This document shows positions 39,533 through 48,011 of a stretch of 64,000 nucleotides of DNA, one piece after another (position 1 is the stretch's first letter; the number at the start of each line of letters is the position of its first letter). The notes beneath the pieces are model-generated. The model saw nothing but the letters and a program-made list of their open reading frames with translations, was not told the DNA's origin and did not search any database. Source of the stretch: Methylopila capsulata (GTDB taxonomy: Bacteria > Pseudomonadota > Alphaproteobacteria > Rhizobiales > Methylopilaceae); contig NZ_JAFBCY010000002.1 of the NCBI RefSeq assembly GCF_016907975.1, positions 1 to 64,000 of the forward strand. Reading direction: 5' to 3'. The translations under genes were made by a program, and so were the position numbers.

Positions 39533-41083
39533 TCAGCGGCCGGACAATTTCGTGAGACTAGGTTCAAAAAGCAGGTTGTGCATCAGAACCCGCAGCCGCG
39601 GCGGGCTGACCGGCTTCACAAGCACCGGAAGACCCGCGGCGCGGATGCCTTCGAGCACCCGCGGCTCCGCGTCCGCGGTGACGATCATCGCGGGCGTCGC
39701 GGCGCCGATCGCCTGCCGCACGCCTTCGACCACATCGACGCCCGTCCGGGTCTTCAGGTTGTAGTCCGCCACGATCAGCTGGGGCACGACGCCGCCTTCC
39801 ACCAGGCGGATGGCTTCGCTTTCGTCCGCCGCCGCATGCACGTCGATCCCCCAGCGGCGCAGGAGCTGCGTCATGGTCTCGCGCAGGATGTCGTCGTCCT
39901 CGACCAGGATGACCGGCGTGCCGACGAACTCCCCCGCGACCGCTTCGCTGATCTCCACCTCCCGGCCGGCCTCGCTGTGCCAGATGTTCCCGAGCGGGAC
40001 GGTGACCGAGAAGATCGATCCCCTGCCGACCTCCGAGCGCAGGCGGACGGGATGTTCGAGCAGCTCGGCCAGCCGCTTGACGATGTTGAGGCCGAGGCCG
40101 AGGCCGTTCTTCTGCATCCGCCGCTCTTCGGTCGCCCGGTAGAACTCGTCGAAGACCCGCTCGCGATCCTGGGGCCGGACGCCCCGGCCGGTGTCGACGA
40201 CCTCGATGCGGAGGCTCTTCCCCTCGCGGCGGCATCCGACCACGACGCCGCCGACCTCGGTGAAGCGGATCGCGTTGGCGACGAAGTTGCTCAGAATCCG
40301 CTCCAGCAGCGCGCGGTCGGTCGCAATCGTGCCGCGCGGGGCGACGAACTTCAGCCGCAACGCCTTCTCCTCCGCCTGGTGGCGGAACTGGATGTCGAGG
40401 CGTTCGAACAGCTGCGACAGCTGGAACGAGGTGATCCGCGGCTGAATGCGGCCGGCGTCGAGCTGACCGATCTGCAGCAGCGCGCCGAGCAGATCCTCCA
40501 TGATCGAGACCGCCACGCCCATGGCGTGCAGCATGTCGGAGCGATGCTCCTCGACCGGCTCGCGAATGCAGTTGTAGATCAGAATCTTGAGCGATGCGAG
40601 CGGCTGGCGGAGGTCGTGGTTCGCGGCCCGCAGGAAACGCGACTTCGCCTCGTCCGTCGCTTCGGCGGCCTCCTTGGCGAGTTGCAGCGCCGTCTCGTTG
40701 CGCTTGATCGCGGTCACGTCGGTGAAGGTCACCGTCATCCCGCCGACACGGGAGCCCGCGTGGGTCACCTGCATCACCGCGCCGGTCGCGAACAGGTAGT
40801 CGCGCTGCTTCTCGACGCCGAAGTCGGCGATCTCCTCGCGCTCCCACTCGTCCGGCTCGCACGGCAGGAAGCATTCGTGCGAGCGCGCCATGGCGGAGAC
40901 GAAGGCGTCGTAGGTCATCCCGACCGACGCCGGGAGATCGCAGGTCTTGCGGAAACGGTCGTTGACGTAGAGCAGCCGGCGGTCGTCGCCCCAGACCAGG
41001 ATGCCGTTGGGGGCAACGTCGAGACCGGCCCAGATGGCCGCCAGCCGATCGTCCGCGTCCGCGGCGCGGTCGGCCTCAGCCAC
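39533..41083 (-). CDS. Soluble hybrid histidine kinase (PAS-HisKA-HATPase-REC)
   Basis: 516 aa without membrane helices. PAS_7-type PAS domain (about 15-125, NGILVWGDDRRLLYVNDRF), a short coiled coil, HisKA with the phospho-acceptor His in RAANHDLRQPLASL, HATPase with N-box ILSNFVANAIRFT and G-boxes DTGRGV and GLGLNIV, then a receiver domain with Asp in LIVADYNL. The RAANHDLRQP box belongs to the orthodox PAS_7 hybrid kinase group that pairs with LuxR-type regulators. It overlaps the response regulator by 8 bases. Signal input may come from the co-transcribed binding protein. Confidence 0.92.
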   Translation of the reverse strand: MAEADRAADADDRLAAIWAGLDVAPNGILVWGDDRRLLYVNDRFRKTCDLPASVGMTYDAFVSAMARSHECFLPCEPDEWEREEIADFGVEKQRDYLFATGAVMQVTHAGSRVGGMTVTFTDVTAIKRNETALQLAKEAAEATDEAKSRFLRAANHDLRQPLASLKILIYNCIREPVEEHRSDMLHAMGVAVSIMEDLLGALLQIGQLDAGRIQPRITSFQLSQLFERLDIQFRHQAEEKALRLKFVAPRGTIATDRALLERILSNFVANAIRFTEVGGVVVGCRREGKSLRIEVVDTGRGVRPQDRERVFDEFYRATEERRMQKNGLGLGLNIVKRLAELLEHPVRLRSEVGRGSIFSVTVPLGNIWHSEAGREVEISEAVAGEFVGTPVILVEDDDILRETMTQLLRRWGIDVHAAADESEAIRLVEGGVVPQLIVADYNLKTRTGVDVVEGVRQAIGAATPAMIVTADAEPRVLEGIRAAGLPVLVKPVSPPRLRVLMHNLLFEPSLTKLSGR

Positions 41084-41780
41084 GTCCTGCGGTCGCCGCG
41101 GCGCCGAACCGGCTGATGGCGTAGTGCACCGCGGCCGAGCGGTCGCGGATGTTCAGCTTCCGCATGGCGTTGCCGAGATGGACGCGGACGGTCTGGCTGC
41201 TGAGCTCCAGCTCCTCGGCGATCCGCTTCACCGAATAGCCGCGCCCGAGCAGGCTGAGAACGCCCCGCTCGCGGGCGGTGAGCGCATCGAGATCGCGCTC
41301 GGGATCGATCGCGGCCGCCACGGCCGTCGTCGCCTCGGCCGAAGCCGGAGCCCGCGGCGGCGCCGGCGGCTGGGCGGAGGCGGAGCGCTCGATGATCCGG
41401 CGGGGGAAGCTGACCTCGCCCGCAAGCACCCGTTCGAGCGCGCGCTCGATCTCCGGCCCGCCGGACGACTTGGGAATGTAGCCGATCACGCCCTGTTCGA
41501 CCGACCGCAGAACGTGGTCCACGTCCTCGTGGACCGACACGACCACGACGGGGACGTCGGGGAAACTCGCGCGCAGCCGCCGCAGTCCGTCGAAGGCGTC
41601 GAAGCCGGGCATCACGAGGTCGACCAGCATCAGATCGATGTCGTCGTGCTCGACCAGCATGGCGGCCGCCTCGTCGAACGTCTCGGCCTCGTAGGTCTCG
41701 AGCGCCTGATGCAGGCGCCGCATGACCTGCTTCAGGGACTGTCGAACCACCCAGTGGTCGTCGGCGATGAGAACCTTCAT
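41076..41780 (-). CDS. NarL/LuxR-type response regulator
   Basis: 234 aa starting MKVLIADDHWVVRQ at the ATG 41780; a longer frame extends upstream but has no family homology. Receiver domain with phospho-Asp in LMLVDLVMPGFD, an Ala/Pro-rich linker (about 135-165), and a LuxR-type HTH (LTARERGVLSLLGRGYSVKRIAEELELSSQTVRVHL). It heads the leftward operon and is divergent from the DMF transport/degradation genes, which makes it the best candidate for binding the CTAG palindromes at 42108, 42816, 47846 and 53354. Confidence 0.92.
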   Translation of the reverse strand: MKVLIADDHWVVRQSLKQVMRRLHQALETYEAETFDEAAAMLVEHDDIDLMLVDLVMPGFDAFDGLRRLRASFPDVPVVVVSVHEDVDHVLRSVEQGVIGYIPKSSGGPEIERALERVLAGEVSFPRRIIERSASAQPPAPPRAPASAEATTAVAAAIDPERDLDALTARERGVLSLLGRGYSVKRIAEELELSSQTVRVHLGNAMRKLNIRDRSAAVHYAISRFGAAATAGRG

Positions 41781-42208
41781 GCCTTCACGCGATCGCTTCT
41801 CTCGGCGCTGCGTTGCGTCTAGCGCTGACGCTGCTTCGACGCGCGCGCCGCCCGCCCATCCAAACCTTCTGTCACGATTGCCGCACCTTTCCAAGAGGAC
41901 AGCAAAGGCGCTCCACCGCTGCTTTGGGCCAACCAACGGCGTGCGACGTCGCCGTCGGGCACGGCGACGGTCCCCGCACGGATGCCTTTCGCCTCCGTGA
42001 AACTCAACGGACTCCGGGGCTAGTCGCCCTGCGTCGGATTTCTGTGGTCGGAGCAAAGACGACAGCTTGACGACCGGATCGGCGCAGCCTTAGGCTCCAA
42101 TAAATGTCTAGATGATACATCTAGCTTTGGTCGCGTGTTGCGACAGTCGGCGAGCCGTCATAAGGAACGATCGATGGGCCTCGTCTCCAGATCCCTGGAC
42201 TGACCGGC
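41781..42208. promoter_or_regulatory. Divergent control region between regulator and DMF genes
   Basis: 428 bases between the leftward regulator operon and the rightward small gene at 42209. It holds a perfect CTAG palindrome at 42108-42124 and a single CGTCTAG half-site at 41816-41822, close to the regulator start, which would allow autoregulation. ORFs crossing it are shadows. Confidence 0.5.
42108..42124. promoter_or_regulatory. CTAG operator, site A (perfect 7-3-7 inverted repeat)
   Basis: CTAGATG-ATA-CATCTAG is a perfect inverted repeat with a 3-base centre, 85 bases before the start of the 121-aa gene and about 330 bases from the response regulator start. It is the cleanest copy of the motif seen again at 42816, 47846 and 53354. 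Confidence 0.75.
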
Positions 42209-42574
42209 ATGCTCCCGAAGCCCGCCGCTGGAGATCTCAGAACCCTCCCGGAGCGCCGACGCTACGGTCGAAAGCAGCGCGAATTTTTGCGGTCCCTCGC
42301 GACCAACGCCGTGATCGACGAGCACAGGCGCTCGCCGCAGCCCGGCCAACGCAGCGAAGCCCTCGAGCGGCTGATGGTCTATTTCCAGCGGGAGGCCGCG
42401 GCCGACGGCTACGCGGTGCTGGTGGTGAAGCCGTTCGAGGCCTACCGACTCGTTGAGAACGCAAGGGGCTTGGGCCTTGGACCCCGCGCCCTCGACGACC
42501 AGTTCTACGCGTCGCCGGAGGAGGCCGAACACGGCCTTTTCCTCCGCCGCATCCACGATCTCTTCGAAACATGA
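42209..42574 (+). CDS. Hypothetical protein, 121 aa, in the DMF cluster
   Basis: Unknown small soluble protein. The first 45 residues are basic (LPERRRYGRKQREFLRSL), the rest is mixed alpha/beta with AVLVVKPFEAYRLVEN and ALDDQFYASPEEAEHGLFLRRIHDLFE. No metal motif, signal peptide or HTH is apparent. It is the first rightward gene after the regulator, has the perfect CTAG operator 85 bases upstream, and is followed by the hairpin region before the ABC transporter genes. A role in DMF uptake or regulation is suggested by context only. Confidence 0.6.
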   Translation: MLPKPAAGDLRTLPERRRYGRKQREFLRSLATNAVIDEHRRSPQPGQRSEALERLMVYFQREAAADGYAVLVVKPFEAYRLVENARGLGLGPRALDDQFYASPEEAEHGLFLRRIHDLFET

Positions 42575-42581
42575 CGACGCC

Positions 42582-42663
42582 GGCGCGCGCAAACGCGCGC
42601 CCCGCCCTTGGCGCAAGTAGCCCGACAGATCAGGCGAGCCGCCTCCGCCGGCCGCCTCGCCGG
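42582..42663 (+). promoter_or_regulatory. Hairpin region sharing an element with the amiE leader
   Basis: GGCGCGCG and CGCGCGCC (42582-42601) form a strong hairpin right after the 121-aa gene. Then comes GTAGCCCGACAGATC (42617-42631), identical to 26110-26124, preceded in both places by CTTGGCG. As in the amiE leader, AGCCC can pair with a downstream GGGCT (with inner AGGCGAG/CTCGCC), but no T tract follows. It may be a terminator or attenuator controlled by AmiR. Confidence 0.55.
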
Positions 42664-42785
42664 GGCTCACGGCCGAATCCGCTCAATTTCGCGACGCCGT
42701 GCACAGCAAGGGAGCGGCCTTTGAGCACGAAAACGGCGCCGGGCTGCGTCGCACGGAGAAATTTCGATGCCTCTAAAGAAAGACC

Positions 42786-42832
42786 TTGACGACCTTTCGC
42801 ACCGCACCCTAGCATCTAGATGTAAAGTCTAG
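42786..42832 (+). promoter_or_regulatory. Probable promoter with CTAG operator, site B
   Basis: CTAGATG-TAA-AGTCTAG (42816-42832) matches site A at most positions; CATCTAGATG at 42813-42822 is itself a perfect palindrome. Just upstream, TTGACG (42786) and TAGCAT (42810) could be -35 and -10 boxes with an 18-base spacer, placing the operator at the start of transcription of the transporter operon. Confidence 0.6.
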
Positions 42833-42903
42833 TTGCAAGTGCTTGGGCCTTGCCGGACCGCCTTTTCTTTCGCCTTTACGCCTTTCACCTAGGGGCCGCC
42901 CAC

Positions 42904-44211
42904 ATGCAGTTCACCCGCCGTAATTTACTGAAGACGACGGCAGCGGCCTCCGCCGCTCTTGCTGCGCCGCATCTTTGGTTGCCGACCGCCAGCGAGGCCT
43001 GGGGCGCGACCCTGAAGAAGGGGGAGCCGATCAAGGTCGGCCTGCTGTTCTCCCTCACCGGCTCGCTCGCGGTTCCGGAGGAAGATTCGACCCTCGTGAT
43101 GCAGTACGCCATCGAGGAGATCAACAAGGCGGGCGGCGTCGCCGGCGTGCCGATCGAGCCCGTGATCGTCGACGCCAAGTCGGACTTCGCGGTCTACTCC
43201 GAGAAGGCCAAGGAGCTGATCCTGCGCGAGAAGGTCATCGCGCTGTTCGGCTGCTACACCTCGGCGAGCCGCAAGGCGATCCTGCCGACCGTCATGCAGC
43301 GCGACCACCTGCTGTACTACCCGACCTGCTACGAAGGCGCGGAGTGCACGCAGAACACCATCTGCACCGGCCCGCTCGCCAACCAGCATTCGCAGGACCT
43401 GATCCCCTTCATGGTTCAGCAGTTCGGCAAGCGCGTGTTCTTCGTCGGCTCGAACTACGTGTGGCCGAAGGAGTCGAACAAGAACGCAAAGGTGTGGTTG
43501 CAGAAGGCCGGCGGCGAGCTGCTCGGCGAAGAGTACATCCCGCTCGGCAGCTCCGAGTTCGGACCCGTGTTGAACAAGATCCGCGAAGCCAAGCCCGACT
43601 TCATCTTCTCGACCGTGGTCGGCGCGTCGGACATCGCGTTCCACAAGCAGTTCAAGCAGGAAGGCTTCAAGGCCGACAAGATGCCGATCGCCTCGCTCAC
43701 CACCGGTGAGATCGAGACGCGCGCCATGGGCGCCGAGTTCGGCGCCGGCCACTTCCTGTCGGCCCCGTACTTCCAGAGCCTCGACAACCCCACCAACAAC
43801 AAGTTCGTCGAGAACTTCCTGAAGTCGAAGTACGGCAAGAACGGCACGACCCACTACAACATGGAGGAGACCTACACCTCCGCCTACGTGTTCAAGGCCG
43901 GCTTCGAGAAGGCCGCGGCCGCGGTGGGCTTCGAGAACGTCACGCCGCGCGCGATCCGCGATCATTCGGGCGGCGTCCGCGTCGAGGACAACGTCTCGCC
44001 GGAAGGCCTGATCTGGATCGACGAGAACAACTTCAACTGCTGGCTGAAGCCGAAGATCGGCCAGTGCCAGGCCGACGGCACCTTCAAGATCGTGAAGGCC
44101 GCCGACAGCCACGTCGCGCCGGACCCCTACTCGATCTATCCCGACGCCGGCGTCTGCACCAAGGACGGCCTCAAGGCTCCCGACGGCAAGATCCGCAAGA
44201 GCGTCATCTGA
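42904..44211 (+). CDS. Urea/short-chain amide ABC transporter substrate-binding protein (UrtA/FmdD-like)
   Basis: 435 aa with a Tat-type signal (FTRRNLLKTTAAASAALAAPHLW; twin Arg then hydrophobic core), so it is exported folded. IKVGLLFSLTGSLAVPEEDSTLVMQYAIEEIN, FGCYTSASRKAILP, YPTCYEGAE and FVGSNYVWPKESN match the UrtA/AmiC/FmdD branch that binds urea and short amides. With the next four genes it forms a five-component UrtABCDE-type importer. Context with dimethylformamidase suggests DMF or formamide as ligand; the sequence alone cannot decide. It is separated from the permeases by a strong hairpin, as is usual where binding protein is made in excess. Confidence 0.88.
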   Translation: MQFTRRNLLKTTAAASAALAAPHLWLPTASEAWGATLKKGEPIKVGLLFSLTGSLAVPEEDSTLVMQYAIEEINKAGGVAGVPIEPVIVDAKSDFAVYSEKAKELILREKVIALFGCYTSASRKAILPTVMQRDHLLYYPTCYEGAECTQNTICTGPLANQHSQDLIPFMVQQFGKRVFFVGSNYVWPKESNKNAKVWLQKAGGELLGEEYIPLGSSEFGPVLNKIREAKPDFIFSTVVGASDIAFHKQFKQEGFKADKMPIASLTTGEIETRAMGAEFGAGHFLSAPYFQSLDNPTNNKFVENFLKSKYGKNGTTHYNMEETYTSAYVFKAGFEKAAAAVGFENVTPRAIRDHSGGVRVEDNVSPEGLIWIDENNFNCWLKPKIGQCQADGTFKIVKAADSHVAPDPYSIYPDAGVCTKDGLKAPDGKIRKSVI

Positions 44212-44221
44212 GCTCACGTCT

Positions 44222-44256
44222 GTGCCCCGCGGCGCCGAGGAGGCGCCGCGGGGCAC
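44222..44256 (+). terminator. Partial terminator/stabilising hairpin after the binding-protein gene
   Basis: GTGCCCCGCGGCGCC pairs perfectly with GGCGCCGCGGGGCAC around a 5-base loop and is followed by ATTTATT. It lies between the binding-protein and permease genes and probably reduces downstream expression and protects the upstream mRNA. Confidence 0.8.
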
Positions 44257-44344
44257 ATTTATTGCAACGCAGCATCAGCGCCGCGCCGGCGGCGGCGCGG
44301 CATACGCTGGGAATGGCCCCACGCGGGCGAATGGGTAAGGCGCC

Positions 44345-45220
44345 ATGGATCTCGGATCGCTTCTGAACGCGCTCATTCTGGGCGTCAGCATCGCCAGCAT
44401 CTGGCTGATCGCGGCGCTCGGGCTCACGATCATTTACGGCACGGCCGGGGTGATCAACATGGCGCACGGCGAGTTCATCATGCTCGGCGCCTACAGCTCC
44501 TACATGCTGCAGTTCTATCTCGGGCTGCCTTACCTGCTGTGCCTGCCGGCGTCCTTCGTGATCGTCGCGCTGGTCGGCCTGGCGCTCGAGCGCGGGCTGA
44601 TCCGCTATCTCTACAACCGCCCGCTCGACACATTGCTCGCGACCTACGGCGTCTCGCTCGTGCTGATGCAGGGCGTCCGCCTGATCTTCGGCAGCGACCC
44701 GAAGTACCTCGCGGTGCCGGAGATGTTCCAGAGCAACGTGATGCTCGGCTCCGCCTCGATCTCGGCGTTCCGTATCGTCGTCCTCGGCATCACCGCCTTC
44801 CTCGTGTTCGCGCTCTGGCTGCTGTTCTACAAGACGCGGTTCGGCGTGCAGGTCCGCGCGGTGATGCAGAACAAGGAGATGGCCGCCTCTTTCGGCATCA
44901 ACTCCGGCCGCATCTACATGATGACCTTCGCGCTCGGCGCGGGCCTCGCCGGCGTCGCCGGCGCGCTGTTCGGCGTGCTCGCCATCGTGCTTCCGACCAT
45001 GGGCGCGAGCTATGTGGTGCAGGCCTTCCTGATGGTGGTCGTGGGCGGCGGTTCGCTCGCCGGCAGCGTGGTGGCGAGCGGCGTGACCGGCGAAATGCAG
45101 TCCGTGTTCGCCTTCTTCACCAACGACACCTTCGCCCGCTTCATCATCTTCGTGCTGATCGTGGTGTTCCTGCGGTTCCGTCCGCAAGGCCTCTTCGCCC
45201 AGGCCGGCGCGCGCCGATGA
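44345..45220 (+). CDS. ABC transporter permease (UrtB/LivH-like)
   Basis: 291 aa, about eight hydrophobic helices. ALGLTIIYGTAGVINMAHGEFIMLGAY is the LivH/UrtB signature, and GSLAGSVVASG lies near the C-terminus. It forms half of the membrane channel with the LivM-like gene that follows after 45 bases. No TorF or regulatory domain is fused. Long UrtB proteins carry an extracytoplasmic N-terminal extension; this one does not, so it is nearer to the LivH/FmdE size. Confidence 0.9.
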   Translation: MDLGSLLNALILGVSIASIWLIAALGLTIIYGTAGVINMAHGEFIMLGAYSSYMLQFYLGLPYLLCLPASFVIVALVGLALERGLIRYLYNRPLDTLLATYGVSLVLMQGVRLIFGSDPKYLAVPEMFQSNVMLGSASISAFRIVVLGITAFLVFALWLLFYKTRFGVQVRAVMQNKEMAASFGINSGRIYMMTFALGAGLAGVAGALFGVLAIVLPTMGASYVVQAFLMVVVGGGSLAGSVVASGVTGEMQSVFAFFTNDTFARFIIFVLIVVFLRFRPQGLFAQAGARR

Positions 45221-45265
45221 GCGCGCCCTCCATCAGCAACGCCACCGCGGGATCGCTCTGAGACC

Positions 45266-46369
45266 ATGGGAAATCTCTATCACAACAAGACGGCGCAGTG
45301 GCTGACCTACGCCGTGTTCTTCGCGGGCTTCGCCGTCATCCCGATGACGGTCGACGACAGCTTTCTGCTGAACCAGCTCGCGACCTACGGCGTCTACGGG
45401 ATGCTAGCGCTGTCGATCAGCCTGTGCTGGGGCTTCGGCGGCATCCTGAACCTCGGCCAGGGCATCGCCTTCGGCCTCGGCGCCTACGGCATGGCGATGA
45501 CCATGCAGATGCAGACGCAGGATGAATCCAACCCGATCCCGCCCTTCATGCTGAACAACAGCCTGGACCACCTGCCGATGCTCTGGCAGCCGTTCCAGAA
45601 CACCTATGTCGGCATGATCCTCGCGGTCGCGGCGCCCACGCTGTTCTGCGCGGTGTTCGGCGGCATCATGTTCCGGGCGCGCGTCTCCGGCCCGTTCTTC
45701 GCGATCATGACGCTCGCGATGCTGTCCGCCTTCTACACCATCATCATCGACCGCCAGCCCTACACCGGCGGCGTCAACGGCCTCACCCCGCCCTCCTCCC
45801 TGCAGTTCGCAGGGTACGAGGTCGATCCCTACAGCCCGACCGCCTACTGGGTGGTGTTCGGCTTCCTGCTCGGCGCCACCGTGATCGCCAAGCTGATCAC
45901 GCAGAGCTCGTTCGGGCTCGTGACCCAGGCGATCCGCGACGACAGCGAGCGCGTCCGCTTCCTCGGCTACAGCGTCGCGGGCTACGAGACGGTGATCTAC
46001 ACCGTCTCCGGGCTGATCGCGGCGATCGCCGGCTGCTGCTGGGTCATGCTGGTGCAGTACGTCTCGCCGGCCCAGCTCGACGTCGGCTTCAGCCTCTCGA
46101 TGGTGATCTGGGCGGCGATCGGCGGGCGCTACTCGCTGCTGGGATCGATCCTCGGCGCCTTCATCATCCAGGGCGCCCAGAGCTACCTCGGCGACACCTT
46201 CCTCGCCACCTGGCTCCTGATCCTCGGCGGCTTCTTCATCATCGTCGTCCGGTTCCTGCCGAACGGTCTCGCGAGCCTGGTCGAATCCGGCCTCGGCCTG
46301 TTCGCGGCCAAGCGCGGGCCGGCCTCGGCCGAGCCGAACGGCGACGCCAAACCCATTCCCGCGGAGTAA
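45266..46369 (+). CDS. ABC transporter permease (UrtC/LivM-like)
   Basis: 367 aa, about nine to ten hydrophobic segments. LATYGVYGMLALSISLCWGFGGILNLGQGIAFGLGAYGMAM is the LivM/UrtC signature. RDDSERVRFLGYSVAGYETVIYTVS is the cytoplasmic coupling region. An insert after the first helices (QTQDESNPIPPFMLNNSLDHLPM) is also found in urea/amide-type members. It pairs with the LivH-like permease. Confidence 0.9.
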   Translation: MGNLYHNKTAQWLTYAVFFAGFAVIPMTVDDSFLLNQLATYGVYGMLALSISLCWGFGGILNLGQGIAFGLGAYGMAMTMQMQTQDESNPIPPFMLNNSLDHLPMLWQPFQNTYVGMILAVAAPTLFCAVFGGIMFRARVSGPFFAIMTLAMLSAFYTIIIDRQPYTGGVNGLTPPSSLQFAGYEVDPYSPTAYWVVFGFLLGATVIAKLITQSSFGLVTQAIRDDSERVRFLGYSVAGYETVIYTVSGLIAAIAGCCWVMLVQYVSPAQLDVGFSLSMVIWAAIGGRYSLLGSILGAFIIQGAQSYLGDTFLATWLLILGGFFIIVVRFLPNGLASLVESGLGLFAAKRGPASAEPNGDAKPIPAE

Positions 46370-46377
46370 GGACGGCG

Positions 46378-47124
46378 ATGCCAGGCCTTCTCGAAATCCA
46401 CAATCTGTCGAAGAGCTTCGACGCCACCAAAGTCATCAACGACTTCAGCATGGAGGTCACCGAGGGAACGCTGTGCTGCCTGGTCGGACCCAACGGCGCC
46501 GGCAAGACCACGACGATGGACCTCATCACGGGCCGCATCAAACCGACCTCGGGCAAGATCGTCTTCGCGAACGAAGACATCACCGCGAAGCACGAGCACA
46601 TCATCGCCCGCGCCGGCATCGGCCGGAAGTTCCAGGTGCCGGCGGTGCTGCGCGACATGACGGTGCGGCAGAACCTCGAGGTCGCCTACAGCCGGCAGAC
46701 CAACCCGTTCTGGAACCTGTTCAAGTTCCGCGTCACGGGGCTCAAGCAGAAGCTCGACGAGATCGCGACCCTCGCCGGCCTCACCGACCGCCTGAACGAC
46801 CGCGCCGGCATCCTCTCCCACGGCGAGACCCAGTGGCTCGAGATCGGCATGGTCTTGATGCAGGAGCCGCGGCTGCTGCTGATGGACGAGCCGATCGCCG
46901 GGATGACCGAGGGCGAGATCGAGAAGACCGCCCGCATCTTCAAGGACCTGCGCAAGACCGCGACGCTCGTCGTGGTCGAGCACGACATGGGCTTCGTGCG
47001 CGAGATCGCCGACGAGGTCGTTGTGATGCACATGGGATCGCTGCTCGCCCAGGGCACGATCCAGCAGATCGAGGCGAACCCGCGGGTGCGCGACGTCTAT
47101 CTCGGCGAGCAGGAGGCGGCATGA
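46378..47124 (+). CDS. ABC transporter ATPase (UrtD/LivG-like)
   Basis: 248 aa. Walker A GPNGAGKTTTMD, ABC signature LSHGETQWLEIGMVL (the ETQWLEI form, with H in place of the second signature residue, is typical of UrtD), Walker B LLLMDEPIAGMT and switch His in VEHDMGF. It supplies ATP hydrolysis to the importer as one half of a heterodimer. The ATG at 47121 of the partner gene overlaps its stop codon. Confidence 0.92.
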   Translation: MPGLLEIHNLSKSFDATKVINDFSMEVTEGTLCCLVGPNGAGKTTTMDLITGRIKPTSGKIVFANEDITAKHEHIIARAGIGRKFQVPAVLRDMTVRQNLEVAYSRQTNPFWNLFKFRVTGLKQKLDEIATLAGLTDRLNDRAGILSHGETQWLEIGMVLMQEPRLLLMDEPIAGMTEGEIEKTARIFKDLRKTATLVVVEHDMGFVREIADEVVVMHMGSLLAQGTIQQIEANPRVRDVYLGEQEAA

Positions 47125-47825
47125 GCACGCTGCTCAACTTCGAAAACGTCACGTCCTATTACGGCGCGACGCGCATCCTGAAGGACTTCTCTTTCGAGAT
47201 GGAGCAGGGCCAGTGCCTCTGCGTGCTCGGCCGCAACGGCGTCGGCAAGACCACGCTGATGCGCACCATCATGGGGCTGACCGACCGCTCCACCGGGGCG
47301 ATCCGCATCAACGGCGCGGAAATCTCCGCCAAGCCGCCGCACGTCCGCGCCACCTACGGCCTGGGCTACGTGCCCCAGGGTCGCGGCATTCTCTCGGACT
47401 TCACGGTGCGGGAGAACATCCTGCTCGGCACCTTCGCCCGCGCCGACAAGGCCTCCGAGATCCCGGACATCTGCCTGAGGATCTTCCCCTATCTCAAGGA
47501 GAACCTCGACAAGCGCGCCGGCCTGCTCTCGGGCGGGCAGAAGCAGCAGCTCGCGATCGCCCGCGCGCTCGCGGTCGGCCCGCAGATCCTTCTGCTCGAC
47601 GAGCCGACCGAGGGCATCCAGCCCAACATCGTCAACGAGATCGGCGAGATCCTGAAGATGCTCAACAAGGAGCTGGGCATCAGCCTGATCCTGACCGAGC
47701 AGCACATCAAGGTCGCCCGCAAGCTCGGCGACGCCTTCCTGATGGTCGACAACGGCCGCGTCGTCGCGCGCGGACCCATCGCGGAGATGACCGACGAGCT
47801 GGTCAACCGCCATATGACCATCTAG
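47121..47825 (+). CDS. ABC transporter ATPase (UrtE/LivF-like)
   Basis: 234 aa. Walker A GRNGVGKTTLMR, signature LSGGQKQQLAIARAL, Walker B LLLDEPTEGIQPN and TEQHIKVAR are typical of UrtE/LivF. The first CTAG half-site (CATCTAG at 47819) overlaps its stop codon. It is the last gene of the transporter operon; dmfA1 starts 186 bases further. Confidence 0.92.
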   Translation: MSTLLNFENVTSYYGATRILKDFSFEMEQGQCLCVLGRNGVGKTTLMRTIMGLTDRSTGAIRINGAEISAKPPHVRATYGLGYVPQGRGILSDFTVRENILLGTFARADKASEIPDICLRIFPYLKENLDKRAGLLSGGQKQQLAIARALAVGPQILLLDEPTEGIQPNIVNEIGEILKMLNKELGISLILTEQHIKVARKLGDAFLMVDNGRVVARGPIAEMTDELVNRHMTI

Positions 47826-47862
47826 ACGTCAGCGCAAATAAACATCTAGACGTATCGTCCAA
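47819..47862 (+). promoter_or_regulatory. CTAG operator region before dmfA1, sites D1 and D2
   Basis: CATCTAGACGT occurs twice as a direct repeat, at 47819-47829 and 47843-47853 (24 bases apart, so on about the same helix face). The second has a partial inverted partner: CTAGACG-TAT-CGTCCAA. These lie 150-190 bases before dmfA1 and are the only CTAG cluster in the vicinity. No clear -35/-10 pair was identified. Confidence 0.6.
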
Positions 47863-48011
47863 ATTGATTGCGCCTACGCTGGAATTGGTTTAGTTTCGGC
47901 AAGTCATCATCGGCGGGACGACGCCTTGCCCCCGCCCGGTATAGTGTCCTTCCGCAGCTTTTTATTGCGGCGGGCTCAGCTTCTTCATGACTACGCCTTG
48001 GGAGGACTGCA

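Noticed and set aside
44345-47825. Calling the permease and ATPase genes plain livHMGF (branched-chain amino acid uptake)
   Set aside because: The binding protein and the ETQWLEI signature of the first ATPase, plus DMFase next door, favour the urea/amide branch.
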